A stretch of DNA of 64,000 nucleotides from Clostridia bacterium (GTDB lineage Bacteria; Bacillota; Clostridia; Christensenellales; Aristaeellaceae): NCBI GenBank assembly GCA_017936765.1, contig JAGBEX010000012.1, positions 1-64,000 on the forward strand. Reading direction: 5' to 3'. The notes below the pieces were generated by a model. It was not told where the DNA came from, searched no databases, and saw nothing but the letters and a program-made list of their open reading frames with translations. Below, piece after piece: positions 53,733-61,916 of this stretch (positions within the stretch are counted from its first letter, which is position 1; each line of letters starts with the position of its first letter). A program made the translations under genes and the position numbers.

Positions 53733-53768
53733 TGAAAAGTAAAGCAAGAAATGCTTGACAAAGCAAAA
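53733..53768 (-). promoter_or_regulatory. possible operator of the XRE regulator
   Basis: Several alternating TGCTTGA and AAGCAA half-sites (for example GCTTG...GCAAG and TGCTTGACAAAGCAA) lie within 36 bases just upstream of the leader. Promoter hexamers here are poor, so this is a tentative call. Confidence 0.3.
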
Positions 53769-53790
53769 CTTGCACCGATTTTTGAGCAAT

Positions 53791-53824
53791 AGAAAACTGC
53801 CCCGGAGATTTCCCTCCGGGGCAG
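53791..53824 (-). terminator. terminator of the PTS operon
   Basis: CTGCCCCGGAG and CTCCGGGGCAG form an 11-bp stem (53797-53807 with 53814-53824); on the minus strand it is followed by TTTTCTATT. It is 43 bases past the EIICB stop. Confidence 0.85.
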
Positions 53825-53866
53825 CACTATGATCTGCCGCGTGGGCCGCAGCATGATAAGATTGCC

Positions 53867-55360
53867 TTACTCAGCGATCTTCTTGAACTCTTCGAAGACG
53901 AACTGAACCTTGGGGCCGATAACAACCTGCACAGAGGTCTTGCCGGGACGGATGACGCCGGAGGCACCGGAGGACTTGATCTTCGCTTCGTCCACCAGCA
54001 GGCGGTCCTTCACTTCCAGGCGCAGACGGGTGATGCAGTGGTCGATGGAGGCCACGTTCTCCTTGCCGCCCAGGCCTTCCAGAATGATCTGAGCCATGGC
54101 GGTGTAGTCGTTGTTGGCCAGCTCGATCTTCATTTCGCCTTCCTGATCGTCTTCACGGCCGGGGGTCTTCAGATCCCACTTGGTGATGGCGAACTTGAAC
54201 ACGAAGTAGAACACCACGAAGGCAGCGATGCCCAGGGGGATGATCAGCCAGGTGTTGGCGGCGGCGGGCAGAGAAGCGGAGAAGATCAGGTCAGTCGCGC
54301 CAGCAGAGAAGCAGAAGCCGGCACGGAAGCCCAGAGCCACGGTGATCATGGCGAACACGCCGTACAGGGCGGCATACACCACATACAGGGGGAAGGCCAG
54401 GAACATGAAGGCGAATTCGAAGGGCTCGGTCACGCCGCAGATGAAGGCGCACAGGGCAGCAGCGCCCACGATGCCAGCGGCAACCTTGCGGTTCTTGGTC
54501 TTGGCGGTCTGGATCATGGCCAGAGCAGCGCCGGGGATACCGAACATCATGCAGGGGAAGAAGCCAGCCATGTAGGAACCCACGGACCAGTCGATGACGG
54601 TGCCGTTGGCCATGGTGCCGCCCTCAACCAGGCCGCCCCAGTAGGCAGTCAGGTCGCCCAGGCCGATGGTATCAAACCAGAACACGTTGTTCAGGGCGTG
54701 ATGCAGGCCGGTGGGGATCAGCAGACGGTTCAGGAAGGCGTAGAGGCCAGCGCCCACAGCGTCCAGGCTCACGATGGCCTTGCCGATGTTGTACAGCGCG
54801 CTGAAGATGATGGGCCACACGAACAGCAGCACAGCAGAGACCACGATGGAGACCACGGCGGTCACGATGGCCACGGCGCGCTTGCCGGAGAAGAAGGCCA
54901 GGAAGTCAGGCAGCTTGGTGCCCTTGAACTTGTTGTAGCACACGCCGCCGATGATGCCGCCCAGGATGCCGATGAAGGCATTGCCGGCAGTCTTGGCGTA
55001 AGCCACGCTGTTGATCTCGTTGATCATGAAGGGAGCGATGGTGCTCACGGTGCCGGGAGCCAGCAGGGTGGTCATCATCAGGTAGGAAACCATACCGGCC
55101 AGGCCGGCAGTGCCGTCGTTGTCCTTGGTCAGGCCAACGCCAACGCCGATGGCGAACAGGATCGCCATGTTATCGATAAGAGCAGCGCCAGCCTTGATCA
55201 GGAAGACGCCCAGAACGTAAGCAAAACCAGTGGTAGCACCGGCAGCGCCCATGAAGGCGGGAGCCAGAGCATAGCCCAGACCCATCAGGATACCACAAAT
55301 CGGAAGCGCAGCGACGGGCAGCATCATGGCCTTGCCCAGCTTCTGCAGATGTTTCATCAT
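53867..55360 (-). CDS. PTS EIICB component, N-acetylglucosamine/glucose family
   Basis: 497 aa. EIIC (about 1-375) of the glucose superfamily: MMLPVAALPICGILMGLGYAL, the GTEPFEF-equivalent CGVTEPFEFAF, and RLLIPTGLHHALNN. The GLHH form and MKHLQKLGKAMMLP start match NagE-type GlcNAc permeases. EIIB at the C terminus has the phospho-Cys442 in IDHCITRLRL. EIIA is encoded separately at the far end of the operon. Together with nagA on the opposite strand it indicates import and use of GlcNAc. AAGGAGGATCATCGCT precedes the ATG. Confidence 0.92.
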   Translation of the reverse strand: MMKHLQKLGKAMMLPVAALPICGILMGLGYALAPAFMGAAGATTGFAYVLGVFLIKAGAALIDNMAILFAIGVGVGLTKDNDGTAGLAGMVSYLMMTTLLAPGTVSTIAPFMINEINSVAYAKTAGNAFIGILGGIIGGVCYNKFKGTKLPDFLAFFSGKRAVAIVTAVVSIVVSAVLLFVWPIIFSALYNIGKAIVSLDAVGAGLYAFLNRLLIPTGLHHALNNVFWFDTIGLGDLTAYWGGLVEGGTMANGTVIDWSVGSYMAGFFPCMMFGIPGAALAMIQTAKTKNRKVAAGIVGAAALCAFICGVTEPFEFAFMFLAFPLYVVYAALYGVFAMITVALGFRAGFCFSAGATDLIFSASLPAAANTWLIIPLGIAAFVVFYFVFKFAITKWDLKTPGREDDQEGEMKIELANNDYTAMAQIILEGLGGKENVASIDHCITRLRLEVKDRLLVDEAKIKSSGASGVIRPGKTSVQVVIGPKVQFVFEEFKKIAE

Positions 55361-55399
55361 AGCGATGATCCTCCTTGTATTTCTTTTTCCCTATCATTA

Positions 55400-55420
55400 G
55401 GTCGTCGGCCCACGACGACC
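55400..55420 (-). promoter_or_regulatory. intercistronic hairpin between HPr and EIICB
   Basis: GGTCGTCG and CGACGACC form a perfect 8-bp GC-rich stem with a 5-base loop and no U run. It may protect or process the message and so set different levels of HPr and permease. Confidence 0.5.
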
Positions 55421-55438
55421 AGGATGACCTATGTAATG

Positions 55439-55696
55439 TTACAGGTTGGCGGTGAGGAAGGCCTGCAGCTCGGCAGCGGCCTTCTCTTCGTCAGCGCCCT
55501 CGATGGTAATGGTCAGCTCCATGCCCTGCTTGGCGGCCAGGCGCATCAGCGCCATGAGGCGCTTGGCATCGGCGGTGCCGGTGGGGGCGGTGACGGTGAT
55601 GGTGGAAGCAAAGGGAGCAACAGCCTTCACCAGCATACCGGCGGGACGGGCGTGCATACCCAGGGGATCGTTGATCACGTGCTTGATTTCTTTCAT
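55439..55696 (-). CDS. ptsH: HPr-family phosphocarrier lacking Ser46
   Basis: 85 aa. Active-site His15 in GMHARPAG is intact, so it can carry phosphate from EI to EIIA. The regulatory position 46 that is Ser in Gram-positive HPr (KSIM) is Arg here (AKRLMALM), so HPr-kinase phosphorylation and CcpA co-repressor function are not expected. AGTGAGGTAGATACC precedes the ATG. It sits between EI and EIICB. Confidence 0.92.
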   Translation of the reverse strand: MKEIKHVINDPLGMHARPAGMLVKAVAPFASTITVTAPTGTADAKRLMALMRLAAKQGMELTITIEGADEEKAAAELQAFLTANL

Positions 55697-55733
55697 TGGT
55701 ATCTACCTCACTTTCGTGATTATGATCATGTTG

Positions 55734-57347
55734 TTAAACATCGGATTCGCAAACCAGCTTCCTGGATTCCAGGATGCGGCCGGCGGCCATGCTCAGCTCG
55801 GTGTAGCCCATTTCGATGAACTTCTCCTGCAGCTTGGGGTCAGCGCCCAATTCGCCGCAGATGCCCGCCCAGATGCCATTGTCGTTGGCAGCCTTGGCGA
55901 TGTGCGCCATCAGCGCCAGCAGCGCGGGATGGTAGGGATCGTAGAATTCGCCCAGCTTGGCATTCTGGCGGTCAACGGCCAGGGTGTACTGGGTCAGGTC
56001 GTTGGTGCCAACGGAGAAGAAGGCGGCCTCCTTGGCCAACTCGTTGGCCAGCACAGCGGCAGCGGGGGTCTCCACCATCACGCCGATGGGGACATCCTTG
56101 GTGGGATAGCCCTCGTCCTCCAGCTCCTTGCGTACCTTGGCACACAGCGCCTTGGCAGCCTTCAGCTCCCACACGGAGGCAACCATGGGGAACATCATGT
56201 GCAGATTGCCGTAGGCAGAGGCGCGGTAGATGGCGCGCAGCTGGGGACGGAAGATTTCCTCGTTGGTGAGGCAAATGCGCAGGCCGCGCAGGCCCAGCGC
56301 CGGGTTCTCCTCGGCTTCCAGGCCCAGGTAGCTCACCTGCTTGTCAGCGCCGATGTCCAGCGTGCGGATCACCACGGGCCGGTGGGCCATGGTTTCGGCC
56401 ACCTGCTTGTAGGCCTCGAACAGCTCATCCTCGGTGGGGAGGGAATTGCGCCCCAGGTAGAGGAACTCGCTGCGCATCAGGCCAACGCCCTCGGCATCGG
56501 CCTTCAGGGCATCCACCGCATCCTCGGGGCAGCCGATGTTGGCCACCAGCAGCACCTTCTTGCCGGAGCGGGTAACGCTCTCCTTGCCGCGGTACTGCTC
56601 CAGGGCATTGCGGGCGGCAGCGGCCTCGGCCTGCTTGGCCCTCAGCATGGCCAGGGTCTCCTCGTCGGGATCGACATACCAGGTGCCGGTGAAGCCGTCC
56701 ACCGCAAGGATCTGGCATTCGTCGGCGGTTTCCAGGGTGATGTCCGACTGCACCAGGGAGGGGATGTTCAGCGTTCTGGCCAGGATGGCCGTGTGGCTGG
56801 AGGAAGAACCCTGGCGGGTGATGAAGGCCATGATCCGCTCGCGGGGGAGCTGAATGGTCTCGCTGGGGGCAAGATCCTCGGCCACCAGCAGGAAGGAGCC
56901 TTCCGGCAGCTGGAAGCCGGTGTTGCCGCAAAGAATGTCGTACAGCCGGTGGGACATATCCCGGATATCGGCGCTGCGGGCATTCATGTATTCATCGTCC
57001 ATGGCGGCGAATATCTGCGCGAATTCTTCGCCGGTATCCAGGGCTGCAATGGCGGCAGCGGCGCCGCCCTCGATGGCCAGGTTCACGCCGTCCAGATAGT
57101 CCAGGTCGTCCAGCATCAGCAGCTGCACTTCCACAATGGCGGCCTGCTCCTCGCCGATCTCCGCCTTGGCCTTTTCATACAGGGCGGTCAGCTGCTCGCG
57201 GGCGGTATCCAGCGCGGCGGTGAACTTCGCCTTTTCCAGCGCCGGATCGCCGGAGGAAACTGGCAACGTGCGCTGTGCCTTGCGGTATACCACCGCAGGG
57301 CCGATGGCTACGCCGGGGAATACCGGCAAACCAATACCTTTTTTCAT
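55734..57347 (-). CDS. ptsI: PTS enzyme I
   Basis: 537 aa, slightly short for the family (about 570). It moves phosphate from PEP to HPr. Phospho-His185 in QGSSSSHTAILA, where most enzymes have GGRTSH. The PEP-binding barrel has VGLMRSEFLYLGR, IRTLDIGADKQ, GVMVETPAA, SVGTNDLTQY and the catalytic Cys in ICGELGAD (usually CGE-M/A-A). The altered His loop and CGELGAD point to a dedicated EI variant. It lies 10 bases after the EIIA gene. Confidence 0.94.
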   Translation of the reverse strand: MKKGIGLPVFPGVAIGPAVVYRKAQRTLPVSSGDPALEKAKFTAALDTAREQLTALYEKAKAEIGEEQAAIVEVQLLMLDDLDYLDGVNLAIEGGAAAAIAALDTGEEFAQIFAAMDDEYMNARSADIRDMSHRLYDILCGNTGFQLPEGSFLLVAEDLAPSETIQLPRERIMAFITRQGSSSSHTAILARTLNIPSLVQSDITLETADECQILAVDGFTGTWYVDPDEETLAMLRAKQAEAAAARNALEQYRGKESVTRSGKKVLLVANIGCPEDAVDALKADAEGVGLMRSEFLYLGRNSLPTEDELFEAYKQVAETMAHRPVVIRTLDIGADKQVSYLGLEAEENPALGLRGLRICLTNEEIFRPQLRAIYRASAYGNLHMMFPMVASVWELKAAKALCAKVRKELEDEGYPTKDVPIGVMVETPAAAVLANELAKEAAFFSVGTNDLTQYTLAVDRQNAKLGEFYDPYHPALLALMAHIAKAANDNGIWAGICGELGADPKLQEKFIEMGYTELSMAAGRILESRKLVCESDV

Positions 57348-57357
57348 AGGCTGCTCC

Positions 57358-57843
57358 TTATTTGGCCAACTCGATAACCACGTCGTCGTTGGTCACATTC
57401 TTACCCACGTGGGTATTAAAGGTGGGATAGGCATCCGTGTTGCAGATCACCATGGGGGTGATGATGGGCAGCCCGGCAGCCTTGATGGCCTCCAGGTCGG
57501 CCTCGATCAGCAGCTGTCCCTTCTTGACCTTGTCGCCATCGTGGGCGTGAACGGTGAAGGGCTTGCCCTCCAGGCCAACGGTTTCCAGGCCGACATGGAT
57601 CAGGATCTCAGCGCCGCAGTCGGCGATCAGGCTCACCGCGTGGCCGGTGGTGAACATCATGTCCACGGTGGCATCGCAGGGGGCGTAGACCTTGCCCTCG
57701 GTGGGCTCGATGGCGATGCCATTGCCCAGCATCCCTTCGGCGAAGGTGGGATCAGGCACTTCGGAAATCGCAACGGCTTTGCCGGTCATAGGAGCGCAGA
57801 ATTCATCCATATTCTTGCCAAAGATCTTTTTGAAGATACCCAT
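57358..57843 (-). CDS. crr: PTS EIIA component, glucose type
   Basis: 161 aa from the ATG at 57843; AAAGGTCG lies upstream. Both active-site His are present: His68 in TTGHAVSL and phospho-His83 in ILIHVGLETVGLEGK. APMTGKAV and EGKVYAPCDATV are standard. It passes phosphate from HPr to the EIIB domain. First gene of the PTS operon. The leader carries a 6-bp hairpin CTCTCC-AAA-GGAGAG (57890-57876), without a U run. Confidence 0.94.
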   Translation of the reverse strand: MGIFKKIFGKNMDEFCAPMTGKAVAISEVPDPTFAEGMLGNGIAIEPTEGKVYAPCDATVDMMFTTGHAVSLIADCGAEILIHVGLETVGLEGKPFTVHAHDGDKVKKGQLLIEADLEAIKAAGLPIITPMVICNTDAYPTFNTHVGKNVTNDDVVIELAK

Positions 57844-58027
57844 AAAAAACAACGACCTTTCTTTTGGACGTAGTTCTCTCCTTTGGAGAGGCTTTGATTC
57901 GATTGTTTCCTTGCATATAGAAGATCAAAAAAGAATTGCAATGTCAAATGGAAACAAAATATATGCGAATTTTTGCAAAGATTCTCTCATAGTGCCGCTG
58001 GATCATGCTGCGCCTGAATTGCCTGTG

Positions 58028-58054
58028 TACCGCAGCGGTATTCTGTGGTATACT
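58028..58054 (+). promoter_or_regulatory. extended -10 promoter with palindromic operator
   Basis: TG-G-TATACT at 58046-58054 is an extended -10. The -35 position is occupied by a perfect palindrome TACCGC-A-GCGGTA (58028-58040), the expected place for a repressor or activator site. It drives the gene starting at 58080. Confidence 0.6.
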
Positions 58055-58079
58055 GATGGCAAAGGGAGGCGCAAGTTTG

Positions 58080-59006
58080 ATGAAACGTATTCTGGATTGC
58101 CACAGCTCAGATTTTCTCCACATTTCCCGCCAGGAGCTGCTGGAGGCCATTGCCTCCAGCGAGGGACGCACCCTGGCCTGTGAGACCATTGGCGCCATCA
58201 TGCCCATGCTGGGGGATATCACCAATGCGGAATTTGCTGCCGCCATGGGCGCGGATATCCTGCTGCTGAATATGTTTGACGTGCAAAAGCCCGTGATCCA
58301 CGGCCTGCCTAAAACCGAGCCGGAGATGGTGATCCGCAAGCTGAAGGAGCTGACGGGGCGTCCCATTGGCATCAATCTGGAGCCGGTGGAGCAGGTGTTG
58401 TCCTCGGAGGATCCTGAAGAAAACATGTGGGCCATGACCAGCGGCAGAAAGGCCACCCTGGAAAACGCGCGAAAGGCTGCCGATATGGGCGTGAATTTCA
58501 TTCTGCTCACCGGCAATCCCGGCATTGGCGTGACCAACGAGGCCATTGAGCAGACCCTGCGGCTGTACAAGCAGGAGCTGGGGGAACGGCTGATCCTGGC
58601 CGCGGGCAAGATGCACGCCTCCGGCATCATGGCGGAGGGCGCGGAGAAGATCATCACCAAGGCCGATATCGCTGCTTTTGCCGCCGCCGGTGCAGATATC
58701 ATTCTGCTGCCCGCGCCCGGTACGGTTCCTGGCATCACGGTGGACTATGTGCGGGAGCTGGTTCAGTACGCCCACAGCCTGGGCTGCCTGACCATCACGG
58801 CCATCGGCACATCGCAGGAGGGAGCTGACATTGCAACCATCCGCCAGATCGCCCTGATGTGCAAAATGACCGGCACGGACATCCATCACCTGGGCGATGC
58901 GGGCTACGGCGGCATGGCCTTGCCGGAGAACATCCAGGCATATTCCATTGCCATCCGCGGCATTCGCCACACATACCGCCGCATGGCGGGTTCTGTTAAC
59001 CGCTGA
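58080..59006 (+). CDS. TIM-barrel protein of the PEP phosphonomutase-like/DUF7916 type
   Basis: 308 aa from the ATG at 58080, with AAAGGGAGGCGCAAGTTT ahead. The opening KRILDCHSSDFLHISRQEL and EGRTLACETIG, then ADILLLNMFDV, LLTGNPGIGVTN, ADIILLPAPGTVPGITVDYV and HLGDAGYGGMALPENI indicate a (beta/alpha)8 barrel. I link it, with reservation, to uncharacterised proteins that go with sugar PTS operons. It is divergent from the PTS operon here, which supports a carbohydrate role. The reaction is unknown. Confidence 0.7.
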   Translation: MKRILDCHSSDFLHISRQELLEAIASSEGRTLACETIGAIMPMLGDITNAEFAAAMGADILLLNMFDVQKPVIHGLPKTEPEMVIRKLKELTGRPIGINLEPVEQVLSSEDPEENMWAMTSGRKATLENARKAADMGVNFILLTGNPGIGVTNEAIEQTLRLYKQELGERLILAAGKMHASGIMAEGAEKIITKADIAAFAAAGADIILLPAPGTVPGITVDYVRELVQYAHSLGCLTITAIGTSQEGADIATIRQIALMCKMTGTDIHHLGDAGYGGMALPENIQAYSIAIRGIRHTYRRMAGSVNR

Positions 59007-59025
59007 TTTGTGTAGATCCAGCCCG

Positions 59026-59050
59026 AAAAGCCCTGAAATAAGGGCTTTTT
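59026..59050 (+). terminator. terminator after the TIM-barrel gene
   Basis: AAAAGCCCT pairs with AGGGCTTTTT around GAAATA, starting 20 bases beyond the stop codon at 59006. Confidence 0.8.
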
Positions 59051-59063
59051 GCTGATAAATATA

Positions 59064-59103
59064 TAAGAAAAACAGCAGTTTGGATTTGCTCCAGGCTGCT
59101 GTT
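59064..59103 (-). terminator. terminator directly after tRNA-like element copy 3
   Basis: Minus strand AACAGCAG (59103-59096) pairs with CTGCTGTT (59078-59071), followed by TTTCTTATATA. It starts 5 bases after the CCA end of the element. Confidence 0.85.
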
Positions 59104-59107
59104 AAAA

Positions 59108-59318
59108 TGGTCGAAGTGGCGGGATTCGAACCCGCGGCCTTTTGGTCCCGAACGCCGGTTGTTACTTTCAAATTCATAACTTGTTGTCCGATTTTTCTGA
59201 AGATGTTTGCTGGCGTATAGACCTTGAAAACACGGTGTTTTCACGCAAATTCGAGAACGCATATGAGCTCCACAGAACCACCTCTCTGATGTGTTGGAAA
59301 CTAACAGCAGAGGGGTGG
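59108..59318 (-). ncRNA. tRNA-like structured element, copy 3
   Basis: Nearly identical to copy 2 over about 210 bases. The 5' hairpin pairs CCACC(C)CTCTG with CAGAG(A)GGTGG; GTTC/GAGC keeps the next small helix through a changed base pair; the TGAAAACA/TGTTTTCA hairpin is intact; the end is the GCGGG-TTCGAAT-CCCGC T-arm, CACTTCG, A and CCA (59110-59108). An extended -10 lies just upstream and a terminator just downstream, predicting an RNA of about 260 nt. A frame on this strand reads through the copy, but copy 2 has a stop near its beginning. Confidence 0.65.
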
Positions 59319-59327
59319 ATTTCTCGT

Positions 59328-59336
59328 GTTATACCA
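59328..59336 (-). promoter_or_regulatory. extended -10 of tRNA-like element copy 3
   Basis: Minus strand TG-G-TATAAC (59336-59328), about 10 bases upstream of the conserved block. The -35 is weak. Confidence 0.5.
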
Positions 59337-59353
59337 CAATTGGCGTTTTCTTT

Positions 59354-59713
59354 CTATTTCAATGTCATGTAATTAGGCTTGATTCTTGCTAAAAAGCCTG
59401 TATCTTGTTCTTCTTCTTCACTTAATGCAGTCAGATGAACAGGCAATCCAATTGCCGTTTCGAGCTTTGCACTAATTGTTTTCAAGGCGCTGCTGATTTC
59501 TTCGGAATACTTGGAGTAAATGACTAATAGATCGATATCGTTGCAAATTGTCTTTGGATTAAGTGAAGACCCAAACAGATATGCATGTGTAAACAAGTCG
59601 AAGACGGAGAGGTGCTCTTCTATTATTCTGGAAACGTTATTTGGGGAGTCTGTTGATGTATGCATAGAAGACTGGAAAGACTTCGATAATTTATGAGATC
59701 CATCGAAAAGCAC
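59354..59713 (-). CDS. small nucleotidyltransferase-domain protein
   Basis: Up to 119 aa from a GTG at 59713; the true start is unclear because no good ribosome binding site is seen. The central YLFGSSLNPKTICNDIDLLVIY is the GS-x9-DxD active-site motif of Pol-beta-type minimal nucleotidyltransferases (MNT), which act as toxin-neutralising or drug-modifying enzymes. No HEPN partner is adjacent. AT-rich, like the relaxase gene 74 bases upstream, so it likely belongs to the same mobile remnant. Confidence 0.6.
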   Translation of the reverse strand: MLFDGSHKLSKSFQSSMHTSTDSPNNVSRIIEEHLSVFDLFTHAYLFGSSLNPKTICNDIDLLVIYSKYSEEISSALKTISAKLETAIGLPVHLTALSEEEEQDTGFLARIKPNYMTLK

Positions 59714-59787
59714 GTGCCCATGATTTTATCTCTGTAAGTATTGATTGTCAAAACACCTCTTTCAATATGCGACGTTGGAATCATGCT

Positions 59788-61107
59788 CTATACTATGTAG
59801 TTAGCCTCTTGCAGTTCCTTACTTATGGCTTTAGCTCGACGATATTCTGAATACTTACTTTGCTTTTCCACGATAATCTCGTGTTCTTCCCTCTGAAGTT
59901 CACTTATCTTTGGTAGAGCCTCATGCCCAAGTTGATCAAATGCCTTTTTCGCTTCACGGTATTGACGAAGTTCTTCCTTATGCTCTGCCGCATACTTCTT
60001 TGAGTAGCCAGAAGCACGATATTCTTCAGCAACTTTTCGTGTTCTGGAATAGTTGAAAATATGCTGACGGAGTATCCTGATCTTTGCGATCTTATCATCC
60101 AGCGCATGACACTGATCCAAGATGGCCTTCTCTTCCTGAATTGCCTTGGCAACTATCGGATCAAGATCATGCTGATCCAGTGCACCTCTTGCTTCCAACA
60201 TTCGAACAGCTTTTGCTGCGCGCTTTAGATTTTCACGTTTCGCCCAGAACTCAAAACCTGGCCCCTTACCTGCTTGTAGGGCGGCTTCGATGTCAATCAG
60301 AAGACCAATCTTTCGATCAGCCCGTAGCCAGGGTTGTTCGCGCTGTTTTTGCTTTTGTCTGCTACCACTAATCACTGCTCGGAGTGCTTCTTCATCATAT
60401 GCATCGCCAAGTGAGTCAAGACGTGCGAAACGAGTGAAGCCCCCTCTTCGAAAACTTAGCACTTTTCCACGTTTGATTTCCCAGCCATCGTTTTCAAGCA
60501 AGAGCAGGAGCGCATCAAAATCAACAGGCTTTTGGGCAAGTGCAGAGTCAATACTTGATCTTAGCATGTCTCGTTGCGGGATCTTACGTAACACACCTAA
60601 CCAAGTTTTATAATCACGCCCCTTTCTCGTTGGACTTGTTATGGTAGAGAGCAGATGCTCGACACATATCTGATCACTCAAGTTTCGTACAGCTTGCGCT
60701 GACAAGAAGAAATCTCGAAATTTTCGATTTCCTTCCAGTGATACCGCATTCCACATGATATGGTTGTGTATGTGATCCCGGTCAACATGCGTCGCAACAA
60801 TGAAAGAGTACTTGTCCTTTAGAAAACGGTGAGCGAACTCATTTCCAATCCGATTGGCTTCTTCGGGAGTCACTTCACCTGGTGCAAATGACTGCCGAAC
60901 TTGGTAGGCAATCACACCACAATCCGAATTTCGATGTGTTCGATCTCTATATTGTCGATGCGCCAGTGCCCATTCCACATCAGCGGTTTCGGATGCACAG
61001 CAGTAAGTAGAGACAAATTTCTTGCTCGCAGTTTTAGCTGGGTCTATGATGTATGTAATCTTGGCTTCCAAACTTTTTTGAAGGCCAACTCCCTTATTAT
61101 TATGCAT
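59788..61107 (-). CDS. relaxase/mobilisation nuclease (MobA/VirD2 type)
   Basis: 439 aa. The three-His metal motif is seen in ATHVDRDHIHNHIMWN, with N-terminal YCCASETADVEWA as the likely tyrosine region and GVIAYQVRQSFAPGEVTPEEANRIG as in Firmicute MobA relaxases. The C-terminal 170 residues are a charged coiled coil. It would nick an oriT to start conjugal transfer of an integrated or mobilisable element. No MobC, coupling protein or integrase is next to it, so the element looks incomplete. Composition is clearly AT-richer than the chromosome around it. Confidence 0.88.
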   Translation of the reverse strand: MHNNKGVGLQKSLEAKITYIIDPAKTASKKFVSTYCCASETADVEWALAHRQYRDRTHRNSDCGVIAYQVRQSFAPGEVTPEEANRIGNEFAHRFLKDKYSFIVATHVDRDHIHNHIMWNAVSLEGNRKFRDFFLSAQAVRNLSDQICVEHLLSTITSPTRKGRDYKTWLGVLRKIPQRDMLRSSIDSALAQKPVDFDALLLLLENDGWEIKRGKVLSFRRGGFTRFARLDSLGDAYDEEALRAVISGSRQKQKQREQPWLRADRKIGLLIDIEAALQAGKGPGFEFWAKRENLKRAAKAVRMLEARGALDQHDLDPIVAKAIQEEKAILDQCHALDDKIAKIRILRQHIFNYSRTRKVAEEYRASGYSKKYAAEHKEELRQYREAKKAFDQLGHEALPKISELQREEHEIIVEKQSKYSEYRRAKAISKELQEANYIV

Positions 61108-61176
61108 CGGTATAATTCGTGTTGTTGCGATGATATGACCTCCCGAAATTGTTCATTTTTATCTTCAATGATACGC

Positions 61177-61233
61177 GTTTACAACTCGTTTACATCCGCA
61201 CCATTTACGAAGCCTGCCATCAAGTGATATACT
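61177..61233 (+). promoter_or_regulatory. autoregulated promoter with tandem 11-bp repeats
   Basis: GTTTACAACTC (61177-61187) and GTTTACATCCG (61188-61198) are contiguous 11-bp repeats, and CATTTACGAAG at about 61202 may be a third. An extended -10 TG-A-TATACT (61225-61233) follows. The same motif appears three times upstream of the secreted-protein gene at 63587, so the regulator encoded at 61251 probably binds both. Confidence 0.65.
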
Positions 61234-61250
61234 AAATGCGAGGTGATTCA

Positions 61251-61916
61251 ATGGAAAAGTGCATTTTGATCGTTGAAGATGATCCTGCGATCTCCCGGCT
61301 GATTGAAAGTAATCTGCTTGTTGCCGGATATGAACCTGTCTGTGCTATGGATGGCAGACAGGCGCTTGATGCAATCTCTGCCCATCATTTCGATCTTGCC
61401 CTGTGCGATATTATGCTGCCGGAACTGGACGGCTTTGAGCTGCTGCCCTATATGCAGGAGCGAAATATCCCTGTGATTTATGTGTCTGCCAAAGCGGATG
61501 TGCAAAGCCGTGTGCATGGGCTCCGTCTGGGCGCGGAAGATTATCTGGTCAAACCCTTCGATATTCTGGAGCTTCTTGTGCGCATGGAAAAGGTGCTGGC
61601 CCGCAGTGCCCCGACAGAAAACAAGATCACATATCAGGATATCACGGTCGATCTGGACAGCCGATCCGTGCATAAAGCCGGGGAACTGATCTCCCTCAAG
61701 CCCATGGAATACGAGCTGCTTTGTACCTTCATGAAGCACCCCGGTATGGTGCTGACCCGTGAGAAGCTGCTGCGTCAGGTGTGGGGGGATGAGTACATCG
61801 GCGAGACCCGCACGGTGGACGTACATGTTGCAGCATTGCGAAAGAAGCTCGGACTGACCGAACAGCTTGCGACAGTATTCAAGCTGGGTTACCGGCTGGA
61901 GGGCGAAATGAAATGA
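61251..61916 (+). CDS. OmpR-family response regulator (VanR-like layout)
   Basis: 221 aa from the ATG at 61251, with GCGAGGTGATTCA ahead; an ATG at 61236 is too close to that site. Receiver: VEDDPA, Asp in LALCDIMLPELDG, VSAKAD, KPFDIL. Winged helix: KPMEYELLCTFMKHPGMVLTREKLL and TRTVDVHVAALRKKLG. It overlaps the kinase gene by 4 bases. Confidence 0.93.
   Translation: MEKCILIVEDDPAISRLIESNLLVAGYEPVCAMDGRQALDAISAHHFDLALCDIMLPELDGFELLPYMQERNIPVIYVSAKADVQSRVHGLRLGAEDYLVKPFDILELLVRMEKVLARSAPTENKITYQDITVDLDSRSVHKAGELISLKPMEYELLCTFMKHPGMVLTREKLLRQVWGDEYIGETRTVDVHVAALRKKLGLTEQLATVFKLGYRLEGEMK

Noticed and set aside
59108..59200. Ordinary tRNA gene on the minus strand
   Set aside because: Only the T-arm, acceptor 3' strand and CCA can be placed. 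No 5-bp anticodon stem or D-stem fits at the required distances, and the 5' acceptor match upstream is imperfect and about 150 nt away.
58996..59262. 88-codon minus-strand frame across tRNA-like copy 3
   Set aside because: A related frame begins in copy 1, but copy 2 has TGA at the fourth codon, and the GRGFESR-type text is what T-arm sequence always yields when translated. The conserved unit is better explained as RNA.
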